In this document: positions 16,913 through 25,600 of the stretch, piece by piece
Layout: each line of letters begins with the position of its first letter
Numbering within the stretch: the stretch's first letter is position 1
NCBI RefSeq assembly: GCF_000186865.1
Contig: NW_008705562.1
Location: 1,893,452 to 1,957,451 of the forward strand
Source of the DNA: Aureococcus anophagefferens
Lineage: Eukaryota > Sar > Pelagophyceae > Pelagomonadales > Pelagomonadaceae
DNA length: 64,000 bases
Direction: 5' to 3'
Notes under the pieces: model-generated
The model's database searches: none
What the model saw: only the letters and a program-made list of their open reading frames with translations
What the model was told of the DNA's origin: nothing
Position numbers and translations under genes: made by a program

Positions 16913-19563
16913 ATGCTGGGCCTTCCGGACCTCATGAATTGGCGCAAGGCCTACGAGAACGTCGTGCGGGGCGGGGAGCAGGCGTCGCCGAGCGGCGTCG
17001 AGGCCGCGCCGGAGCGGGCGCCGCGGCCGGCCATCGAGGTGCCGCCATCGGACCCGGGCGCCGGCGCCGCGGACCCGGAGTCGCCGGTCCACGTGCGGGA
17101 GAAGCGGCCGCACGCGGTCATCTTCCCCGCGACGCGCGACGCCGTCGAGGTCCGCGCCGTGCCCAAGAGCGCCGCGTCGACGGCGGCCATCGAGGCGGCC
17201 CTGCGGCGGTCCGTCGTCTTCGAGGCGCTGACGTCGGAGCAGGCGGCGGCCGTCGCGGCGTCGATGTCCGCGGCCGCCGTCGCGCGGGGCGAGGCCGTCA
17301 TCGCGCAGGGCGACGCGAGCGACGCGTTCTACGTCGTGGAGACGGGCAACTTCGAGATCGAGATCGACGGCGCCGTCGTCGCGACCGCGGGGCCCGAGAG
17401 CTCCTTCGGCGAGCTCGGCCTGATCATGAACCGGCCGCGGGCCGCGACGGTCCGCGCGACGGAGGACAGCGCGTGCTGGGCCATGGACGTCCACCTCTTT
17501 CGCCACATGCTCGCGTCGTCGTCGGCGACGCGCCTCGGCGACGCGACGCGCGATTTGGGGGACGTCGACATCCTGCGGGGCCTGCCGGACCGCTTCCTGT
17601 ACAAGCTCGCGACGCACACGTACATGGAGAGCTACGACGCGGGGGACCGCATCATCGCCAAGGGGTCCATCGGCGACAAGTTCTACATGCTCAAGTCCGG
17701 CGCCGTGAAATGCGCGAACATCGGCTCCGACGACGGGCCGCTGCGGGACGTCGCGCTCCAGCGCGGCGCGCATTTCGGCGAACGGGCGTTCACGGACGAC
17801 CGGCCCCGCGCGTGCGACGTCTTCGCGACGGAGCCCTGCGAGGTGCTGGTGCTCGCCGGCGCGGACTTCAAGGATCTGCTGGGCGGGTCCCTGGGGGACG
17901 TGCTGGACCGCAAGCACGCGCTGAACATCGCGTTGTCGATCCCGGGGCTGGAAAAGAGTGCGAAATTCCCAACTTCAAAGGCTCCTCTCTCGGCCGTTTT
18001 TCACTCGTTTCGGCTGATTTTTGGACGAGCGATCATCTCTCGGAACGGTCTCGACGCGTGGATGCTTTTTCCGGAACGCGCGTGCGCGGAACACTCACGT
18101 TGAAGCGACGTTGAATCTCTCTTTTCCTGCCCAGGTCCATCCCGGGCCTCGACCTCGCGCCGGAGAAGGTCGACGTCATCTACGGCCTCTTCGAAGCGGT
18201 CGCCTACGAGGCCGGCGCGGAGATCTTGGAGGATTTGGGCGACCCCGCGGCCTTCCTGCTCATCACGGGGGGGGAAGTGGAAGTGTCGGGCGGCGGCCGG
18301 CCGTCGCGAAAGGCGTCGCGCGGCGACCACCTTGGCACGTCGCACCTGCCCTACGTCGACTCGCCCGTGCGGCGCCGGTCGCCGACGAACAAGGCTTGGG
18401 AGCAGGCCGTCGACCTCGCGGGTGTCGTCGTGGAGCCGGAGTCGCCGACGCGAACCCTCGACGGCGGAAAGAGGCGCGCGACGGCCGCGACGGCCGTGAC
18501 GCTGCTCCGCCTCGACCTCGAGGCCGCGCGCGACGCCGTCGTCGGCGCGGAGGCGGTCCCGGAGCCGGAGATGCCCGTCGCGCCCGGCGAGCTCCGCGTC
18601 GGCCGGACGCTGGGGACGGGCACGTTCGGGCGCGTGAAGCTCGCCTTCGGCGGCGACGGCCGCCCCTACGCTTTGAAGATGCTGCTGAAGGAGGCCATGA
18701 TCGCGACGGACCAGACGGCGGCCGTGCTCCACGAGCGCGACGTGCTCCGGAAGACGCGGCACCCCTTCGTGCTCGAGCTCCACGGCGTCTTCCACAGCCG
18801 CGACGTCTGCTACTTCCTGCTCGAGTTCGTGCCGGGCGGCGAGCTCTTCTCGCACATCCAGGACCGGGGCATGGCCTTCGAGGAGGCGCGGTTCCTAGCC
18901 GCGCACGTCCTCGACGCGCTCGACCACGTCCACGCGCAGGGCGTCGTCTACCGCGACCTCAAGCCGGAGAACATCCTCATCGACGCGCGGGGCTACGCCC
19001 GGGTCGTCGACTTCGGCTTCGCCAAGGTGCTGCCGGCGGACGCCATGACCTACACGATCCTCGGCACGCCCGAGTACCTGTCGCCGGAGTGCGTGCTCGG
19101 CCAGGGCTACCGGTCCGACGTGGACCTGTGGGCCTTCGGGGTCCTCGTCTACGAGATGCTCCGGGGCCGGTCGCCCTTCTGCCCGCCGAACCCGGACGAC
19201 ACCATGGCCGTCTTCCGCCTCATCACGGCCGCCAAGGTCCGCATCCCGCCGAGCATGGACGCGGGCGCCGCCGCGCTCGTCACGGCCGTGCTCCGCCGCG
19301 ACCGCCGGAAGCGGCTCGGCGACCAGAACGGCGCGCCCGACATCAAGGCGTCCGCCGTCTTTTCGTTCCTAAACGGCGACTGGGCCGCGCTCCGCGCCAA
19401 GGACATCCCGGCGCCGCACGTGCCCGACCTCAACGGCGACGGCGACGCGTCCAAGTTCGACACGTACCCCGAGGACATGGCCATCACGCCCTACGACGGC
19501 GACCAGACCCTCTTCCTCGAGTTCGGCGCCGGCATCGTCGACGACCCGGTCGACTGCGCGTGA
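16913..19563 (+). CDS. Cyclic-nucleotide-dependent protein kinase (PKG-like, AGC family), two exons
   Basis: Exons 16913-17934 and 18135-19563 give 816 residues after removal of a 200-nt introner intron. Exon 1 has two cyclic-nucleotide-binding domains; the first keeps the phosphate-binding cassette FGELGLIMNRPRAATV, and the second is degenerate there (FGERAFTDDRPRACDV). Exon 2 begins with a third, decayed domain. It is followed by a complete AGC kinase: GTGTFGRVKL, YALKMLLKEA, YRDLKPENILI, DFGFAKVL, GTPEYLSPECVLG, and the C-tail DASKFDTYPED. Cyclic nucleotide should relieve inhibition of Ser/Thr phosphorylation. The splice join reads NIALSIPGLDLAPEK, restoring the sequence duplicated at the insertion. 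An earlier in-frame ATG at 16727 would leave only 27 bp to the divergent JmjC gene, so 16913 is preferred. Confidence 0.9.
17935..18134 (+). mobile_element. Introner element, family 1, copy 1 (200-nt intron of the kinase gene)
   Basis: The element occupies 17943-18134, flanked by an 8-bp target duplication, GTCGATCC (17935-17942) and GTCCATCC (18135-18142), one mismatch. Its ends are inverted repeats: CGGGGCTGGAAAAGAG on the left and the complement of CTGGGCAGGAAAAGAG on the right. The donor GT comes from the left target copy and the acceptor CAG from the right element end. Unspliced, it ends the frame at 18103. It is clearly homologous to 24213-24414 in an unrelated gene, in the same orientation relative to transcription. 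Confidence 0.92.
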
Positions 19564-19679
19564 GCGCACAATGGCGAGCTGTAATTCTTCATCATTGAAC
19601 CGTGTTGAAGTCAAGTTGTCCCAGGCTCTCGAGAGCGGATCCGATGCGGTGCTGAGTCTGGCCGTCAGCTCCACCGTTC

Positions 19680-19738
19680 AGCTGCTGCGGACACACGATC
19701 AGCTACCGCGGACACGCGATCAGCTGCTGCGCATCGAG
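19680..19738. repeat. 21-bp tandem repeat upstream of the DUF1995-like gene
   Basis: Units at 19680-19700 and 19701-19721, plus a partial third from 19722, share agct..cgcggacac.cgatc. The array ends a few bases before the ATG at 19743, so it lies in the promoter or 5' UTR. Confidence 0.8.
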
Positions 19739-19742
19739 CACA

Positions 19743-20789
19743 ATGCGCGCATCTATTCTCGCATTCATCGCAACGGCGTCTGCATTTGTCAGCCGTGGCG
19801 CGCACCTGCACGCGCCCTCCGGCGGCGGCCGCAGCGTGCGCCTGCGGGCCCACCCGGCGTTCAAGGCCAAGGTCGATCCTCGGTACACGCTCGAGAAGGC
19901 CGTCGACGCCGGCGAGGCCGGCAAAGACGCAAACGTGCCCCAGACCTTCGACGAGGTCAAGTTCGAGATGCAGACGAGCGTCGCGGCCGCCGTCTCGTCC
20001 AGCGCCGCGACGCGCTTCGTCGTCGAGTGCCTGCCGCCGGGCCTCAATCCCGAGCTCGAGGGCACCGTGCCCTACTCGCCCTCGCGCGAGTTAGCGGTCC
20101 TCTTCGCGCTCTGCGAGACGCTGCCCAACTCGCGCGTCGTCATGCCGTCCTCGGGCGACGCGGCGATGGTCGCGCGCGCGTTCGAGGGCTCGGGCCTCGA
20201 CGCGACCTACTGCGGCCTCGGCGGCGCGTCCGGCGCGGGCAAGGACCCGGCCGGGGTCGTCGCGCGCGTCTTCGGCGACGCGGAGCACACGCCCGACTTC
20301 ATCGTCGTCGTGCGGCCAAAAAATTCCGTCGGCGACGCGGTCATCGAAGACGTCATGACCGTCGTCGAGGCGGCCGAGGCCAGCGACGCGTCGGTGATCC
20401 TGCTGAACCCCGACCTCGCCGAAAAGGTCGCGCTGGGCATCCGCCAGAAGGACGCCTGGGCGAGGTTCGCCGCGTCCTTCGAGCCCGCCTACCACTTCTC
20501 CAACCTCTGCACCTTCGAGCGGCCGTCCATGCGCCAGATGGAGCGCGGCGCGTGCCGCTACGTGCACGGGCGCGGCTGGGAGGTCTTCCACTGCATCCCG
20601 CTCCTCGACACGATCCACGGGGACCTGCGGCGCTACGGCTCCTTCGAGGTCGACGCGTGCCGGCCCTGGCCCTTCGTCCTCGCTTCCGCGGACGGCGCCG
20701 CGCGCCCGAGCCGCGACGACCTCGCGCAGCGCGTCACCCACGGCGCGAAACTCGCGAAGATCCTCCGCGAGGCGCGGAGCCCGGGGTAA
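19743..20789 (+). CDS. DUF1995-type plastid protein (function unknown)
   Basis: The 348-residue protein begins MRASILAFIATASAF-VSRGA, a signal peptide with Phe near the cleavage site. The mature part opens with VPQTFDEVKFEMQTSVAAAV. It continues through TRFVVECLPPGLNPELEGTV, SRELAVLFALCETLP, IVVVRPKNSVGDAVIEDV, VILLNPDLAEKVALGIRQK, FSNLCTFERPSMRQMERGA, and YVHGRGWEVFHCIPLLDT. This order fits the DUF1995 family, small proteins of algae, plants and cyanobacteria usually found in plastids. I see no catalytic motif and the biochemical role is not known to me. No intron is needed. It follows the kinase gene by 179 bp on the same strand and is convergent with the ankyrin-MYND gene. Confidence 0.8.
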   Translation: MRASILAFIATASAFVSRGAHLHAPSGGGRSVRLRAHPAFKAKVDPRYTLEKAVDAGEAGKDANVPQTFDEVKFEMQTSVAAAVSSSAATRFVVECLPPGLNPELEGTVPYSPSRELAVLFALCETLPNSRVVMPSSGDAAMVARAFEGSGLDATYCGLGGASGAGKDPAGVVARVFGDAEHTPDFIVVVRPKNSVGDAVIEDVMTVVEAAEASDASVILLNPDLAEKVALGIRQKDAWARFAASFEPAYHFSNLCTFERPSMRQMERGACRYVHGRGWEVFHCIPLLDTIHGDLRRYGSFEVDACRPWPFVLASADGAARPSRDDLAQRVTHGAKLAKILREARSPG

Positions 20790-20818
20790 GTCTCGCTCTC
20801 TGGATACGGCATCCTGTC

Positions 20819-21601
20819 TTACATGACCAGCGAGTCTAGCCAGCGCTTCGCGCGCTCGACCATGGTGTAAGGTTCGCGGCGCTCCTTCTTCACGAAGCGG
20901 CATGTGGGACGAGCCGCGCACTCGTGGCGGTGCCCGCTGCGCCACGCGGCCTTCTGGCAGTCACGGCTGCAGTAAGCGACCCGGCGGCACCCTTCGCAAA
21001 CCTGGAACGGAGGCTGCACGATGCTGCCCTCGCCTTCGCAGTAGGCGCATGTCCGCTTCCGCAGCGCGCGGCGGACGCGAGGATGGCTTTCGAGAAGCTC
21101 GACCATTTCTTCACGGCCGCCGCGCGACCGCGCCACGTCGAGCGCTGTAAAGGCGTCCTTGGCAACAAATGTCGGGTCGGCGCCGTGGTTGAGGAGAATT
21201 TGAGCAACTTTGAGGTGGGCGCCGCTCGTGTAAAAGCATGTTAGCATGAGAGCCGTCCTTTCACGGTATACACCCATCACCCCGTCGACCTTCGCTCCGA
21301 GCTCAAGGAAAAGCTCGACGACGCGAGGGAAACCTTGGGAGGCCGCGTTCAACAGCGGGTAAGCGTGGTATTCAGGGACGGAGGAGCACGAGCCCAATGC
21401 GTCGACGAGTAAAGCTACACACTGGTCCACAACCATGTATAATTCACCATCGATGGCCTGCGTCTGGTGGCACCGCTCAGAGAATACGACAACATTTTCA
21501 TGGTCCTCAAAAGCGCTGAGGCACAATTTCGCGATAGTCGTTTCTTCTCGACTGAATCCCAGCGCGCTGCCCGGCGCAGTGGCCTGCTCGCGCGCGCCCA
21601 T
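20819..21601 (-). CDS. Ankyrin-repeat protein with C-terminal MYND zinc finger
   Basis: About 260 residues from MGAREQATAPGSALGFSREE. Two or more ankyrin repeats are visible: YPLLNAASQGFPRVVELFLE, TALMLTCFYTSGAHLKVAQI and LLNHGADPTFVAKDAFTALD. Near the C-terminus a MYND finger is complete: CAYCEGEG, then CEGCRRVAYCSRDCQKAAW and HRHEC, with the usual spacing of Cys/His ligands. Such proteins bind partners; no SET or other enzymatic domain is attached. The start is uncertain: the open frame runs far upstream into sequence antisense to riboflavin synthase. The chosen ATG lies inside a 39-bp imperfect tandem repeat. GC is lower than in neighbouring genes, like the ankyrin gene at 14290 and the armadillo gene at 29175. 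Confidence 0.82.
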   Translation of the reverse strand: MGAREQATAPGSALGFSREETTIAKLCLSAFEDHENVVVFSERCHQTQAIDGELYMVVDQCVALLVDALGSCSSVPEYHAYPLLNAASQGFPRVVELFLELGAKVDGVMGVYRERTALMLTCFYTSGAHLKVAQILLNHGADPTFVAKDAFTALDVARSRGGREEMVELLESHPRVRRALRKRTCAYCEGEGSIVQPPFQVCEGCRRVAYCSRDCQKAAWRSGHRHECAARPTCRFVKKERREPYTMVERAKRWLDSLVM

Positions 21602-21625
21602 CGTGCGGCCCGGCGCAGTGGCCTG
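21570..21625. repeat. 39-bp imperfect tandem repeat around the ankyrin-MYND start
   Basis: The 17-mer cccggcgcagtggcctg occurs at 21570 and again at 21609, with similar following bases. On the minus strand it encodes repeated QATAPG around the proposed initiator Met at 21601. Confidence 0.75.
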
Positions 21626-21740
21626 GTCGCGCACACTTAGACCAGACTCTGGCCGAGACTCGGGCTGCTCCGGCGGCAACCTCGGCTTCTTGAGCGTCAA
21701 TGAGCCGATGATGCAGCGTCTGTCGAGCTCGTCACGTGCA

Positions 21741-22565
21741 ATGATGGCCTTCTCGCCGCGCTTCGCAGCGCTCCTCGCGGCGCTCGTCGCCGTCGGTTCG
21801 CCCTTCGGCCTCTCCGCGAAGCGCTGGAACGCGAACGCGCCGCGCCGCGCGCGGCCGAACTCGCCCGCGCTCATGGTCTTCAGCGGCATCGTGGAGGAGA
21901 TGGGCGATGTGGTCTCTCTCACCCACGACAAGGAGATGACCATGTGGGACGGGTCCGTCGGCCGCGGCACGGAGCTCGTCGTCGACGGCCCCGTCGCGGC
22001 GACGGGCGCGTACATCGGCTGCTCCATCGCCGTCAACGGCGTCTGTCTGACCGCGACCGCGCTGGAGATCGACGACCGCGCGCAGCGCTTCTCCCTGGGC
22101 CTGTCGCCGGAGACGCTGCGGCGCACGAATCTCGGCGAGCTCGTCGAGGGCGCCAAGGTCAACCTCGAGCGGAGCCTGGCCGCGGACGGGCGCAACAGCG
22201 GCCACTACGTCCAGGGCCACGTCGACGGCACGGGGACGGTGCAGAAGACGTGGGTCGAGGGCGACAGCCTCTGGGTCGAGATCGCCGCGCCCCCGGACCT
22301 GCTGGCCTGCATCGTGCCCAAGGGCTACATCGCCGTCGACGGCACGTCGCTGACCGTGTGCGACGTCACGGACGAGTCGTTCACGCTCATGCTCATCGAG
22401 CACACGCAGAAGTGCATCGTCCTCCCCCTGCGCGACATCGGCGACGCCGTCAACCTCGAGGTCGACGTCATCGCCAAGTACGCGCGCCGCTCCGTCGGCG
22501 ACTTCGAGGCGCTCTCGAAGCGCGTCGCGGACCTCGAGGCGAAGCTCGACAAGCTCGCGGCCTAG
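21741..22565 (+). CDS. ribE: Riboflavin synthase alpha chain, plastid-targeted
   Basis: It dismutates two 6,7-dimethyl-8-ribityllumazines to riboflavin, the last step of the pathway. The 274-residue protein starts MMAFSPRFAALLAALVAVGS, a leader that should route it to the plastid. The mature enzyme starts near residue 47 with ALMVFSGIVEEMG. Two lumazine-binding repeats are present: GCSIAVNGVCLTATALEIDD with SLGLSPETLRRTNLGEL, then RNSGHYVQGHVDGTGTVQKT and GYIAVDGTSLTVCDV with FTLMLIEHTQKCIVLPLRD. Length without the leader matches the usual ~215 residues. A short coiled-coil-like C-terminus (SKRVADLEAKLDKLAA) follows. The open frame continues upstream of the ATG, so a longer form cannot be excluded. 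Confidence 0.95.
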   Translation: MMAFSPRFAALLAALVAVGSPFGLSAKRWNANAPRRARPNSPALMVFSGIVEEMGDVVSLTHDKEMTMWDGSVGRGTELVVDGPVAATGAYIGCSIAVNGVCLTATALEIDDRAQRFSLGLSPETLRRTNLGELVEGAKVNLERSLAADGRNSGHYVQGHVDGTGTVQKTWVEGDSLWVEIAAPPDLLACIVPKGYIAVDGTSLTVCDVTDESFTLMLIEHTQKCIVLPLRDIGDAVNLEVDVIAKYARRSVGDFEALSKRVADLEAKLDKLAA

Positions 22566-22628
22566 GCGCGCGCCCCCCCCCGCGGCCTACTTTAACCGAG
22601 CACCCTGCGCCTATATACACCATGCTGT

Positions 22629-25600
22629 CTAAATATCCCCCGGCGCGCCCGCGCGCACGACCTCGTACTGCGCGTGGGAGACGTCGTTGAGCGCCATGAT
22701 GGGCGTCGCCCAGATCTGGATCTCGACGAGGATCGGGTCCGCGAGCGCGCTGGGCCGGAAGAGGCCGTTCACGTGCAGGTTGAAGGGCGTCTTGCCCGCG
22801 CCGAGCTTGTTCCGGAGCCGCACGACCCGCAGCGTCTGGGCCTCGTCCGCCGGGTCGCCGCGGATCGCGAGGAAGCAGTGCCAGAAGGCCTCGGCGTCGT
22901 CGCAGAGGACGGACGCGCGGAGCGCGTCCGTGACGCGCGCGCAGTGGGGCCAGTCGCCGCCGCCGCCCTCGCACGCCTCGGCGATCTTCGCCGTCATGCG
23001 CGGCGCGGCTTTCACGGACATGTCCCGCGCGCACTTGAGCGCGCAGCGCGCGCCCCACGCGCGCGCCGGCGGCGGCTTCACGGCCGCGAGCGGGCTGCCC
23101 GGCTCCGCGCCGGTGTCCTCCCCGTAGGTGCGCGCGCCGGGCACGAGCCGCCGGAGGTGCGCCTCGAAGTCGCCGTAGGACGCCGCCGCGAGCGCGCGGA
23201 GCAGCTCCGCGAGGCAGCCCCGGTCGAGCGCCGCGCGGTGCGCGGCGCGCGCGCGCGCCGTCGCGAGGCCGTCGAGGGCCGCTCGCAGGTCGGGCCTCTC
23301 CAGCGGCGGCTGCGCCGCGGGCGCCTCGACGTTGGCCAGGCCCCGCAGGTCCGAGCCCCAGGGCTCCGCGGCCAGGAACGACGCGCAGCGCCGCGCCATG
23401 ACCTCGGACGTGCCGTTCATGGCCCAGAGCGCGTCGAGGCGCAGCACCTCGAAGCGGGACCACGTCGTCTCGGCGACGAGCTCGAGCACGTCGCCGAAGC
23501 CGAGCGCGGCGGCCTCGGGGCTCCCCGGGCCCCGGTCCGGCGCCGCGCCGCGCCGCGTGAACGCGCGGAGGTCCTCCATGCTCCGCCGCCGCCGCGTGCT
23601 CACGGCCACGGGCGCGGCGTCGCCGAAGAGCCGGGCGAGCTGCGCCTCCGGCGGCCCCGGGGCCCCGCCGAGCCGCGCGAGCTGCGCCTCGAGCGCGTCG
23701 CGCCGCGCGCGGCACGCCTCCGCCGCGGCCACGCGGTCCTCCCAGACGCTCCCCAGCGCCACGAGGTGCGCCCGCAGGTAGGCCATGCCCGCCGGGTCCG
23801 GCGCGTCGACGATCTCCGACGCCGCGTGGGACACGCAGTCGTAGAGCAGCTTCGAGGACCGCGACGTCGCGGCCTCGAACTTCGCCGCCGCAAAGGGCTC
23901 GCGCCGCAGGATCGCGTCGCCGAGCTTGAAGTCGCCCTCGTTGGACTTGATGTGGCGCGTGAGCCCGCAGACCGCCACCACGAACACGAAGAGCGCCGCG
24001 GAGCACGCGCCTTTGACGGAGTCGCCCGCGCGCGTCTCCGACACCGTCGCGTACAAGGCGAGGAACCAGAGCATGGCGTAGGCCAGGGACTCGACGACGT
24101 GGCTCGACGCCCGCGCCACGGGCCGGAACGCCGCCGTGAACCAGAGGTAGGCGGACACGCCGAAGAGGCAGAGCGCGACGCGGAGCGCGGGCGCGTTCGG
24201 CACGAAGATGACCTGGGCAGGAAAAGAGTGATTATTCAAGTTCGCTTCAACTTGAGTGTTTCGCGCGCGCGCGTTCCAGAAAGAGCATCCATGCTTCGAG
24301 CCGTTCCGAGAGATGATCGCTCGTCCAAAACCCAGCCGAAACGAGTGGAAAACGGCCGAGATAGGAGCCTTTGAAGTTGGGAATTTCGCTCTCTTTTCCT
24401 GCCCTGAAGATGACCGTGAGCCCGCCGAAGAGGAGGCGCACGAGCACCGCGACGGCCTCGAACCACCAGAACTGGGGCGTGTAGCGCTGCGTGAGGCTCG
24501 CGAGCGCGCCGTCGAGCTTCGCGAGCTCCGACGGCGGCGCGACGCGCCCCGCGGGCCGGTTCCGCCGGAGCGCCGCGAGCGCCGCGAGCGGCGCGCCGAC
24601 GACGAACGCGGCGAGCATGAGCCCGGCGTAGGCGGCGTAGAGGTGCCAGATCGCGCCGTCGCAGGACACGGCGTAGTCCGACGCGAGCACGTGGCGCCGC
24701 CGGCCGCCCGCGACGACAAAGGGCCCGTCGCAGTGGAAGTGGCCGATGATGTGGATGCAGACCATGGGGTGGAAGAGGAGCAGGGCCGTCACGTAGTTCT
24801 TCCCGCAGCGGCGCCGCACGGCGCGCCAGTCGCTCTCCGGGTTGAAGAGGAAGACGCCGACGGCCGCCGCCGCGGCGACGACGCCGAAGAGCACGGGCAC
24901 GAGCGTCGTGAGCGTCACGGACGTGTAGTGGTCGAAGATGGCGCAGGGCGAGAAGAAGAGCGACGTCAGGGGCTCGAGCGTGACGAACTCGAGGCCCGCG
25001 ACGACCCAGGAGAAGGGCCGCGGGATGTCGACCTTCTCCAACTTGAGGAAGAGCACGGCGACCTGGCCCGCGAGCCAGAGCGTCTTCGCCGTCTCCCGGT
25101 ACCAGCGCCGGTGCTCCGACGGCAGGTAGAGCTGCTCGACGCGCAGCGCCTTGGCGAGCGTCGCCGCCTGGCCCCCCGCGGCCTCCATCGTGTCCCGGAC
25201 CCACTGCTGCTGCGCCTGCGCCGCCTCGGCGACGGCCAACGCCGCGGCGTCGACGACGGCCCGGGCCGCGTCGTCGCTCGGCCGCTTCTTGCGGTCCGCG
25301 TCGTAGGGTTTGATCCGTTTTGAGCCCCAGGACCGCCACGACGCCGGCAGGAGGGACCGCCAGGTGCCCTCGCGCCGCTCGCGGCGCGCCGCGGCGCCGC
25401 GCGCGCGGCGCCGCGCGACGAGCGCGAGCGCGCCGAGGGCCGCAAAGGCCATGAGCAGGCAGAGCGCGACGGACTCGGCGCTCACGGCGTCGCAGGGCAG
25501 GCACTTGCCGCGCTGGCCGCCCGAGGCGACGCGGTAGTGGCCCGCGCGGCACGCGTTGCAGAGGACGCCCTTGGAGTCGCCGCGGCAGAGGTCGTCGCCC

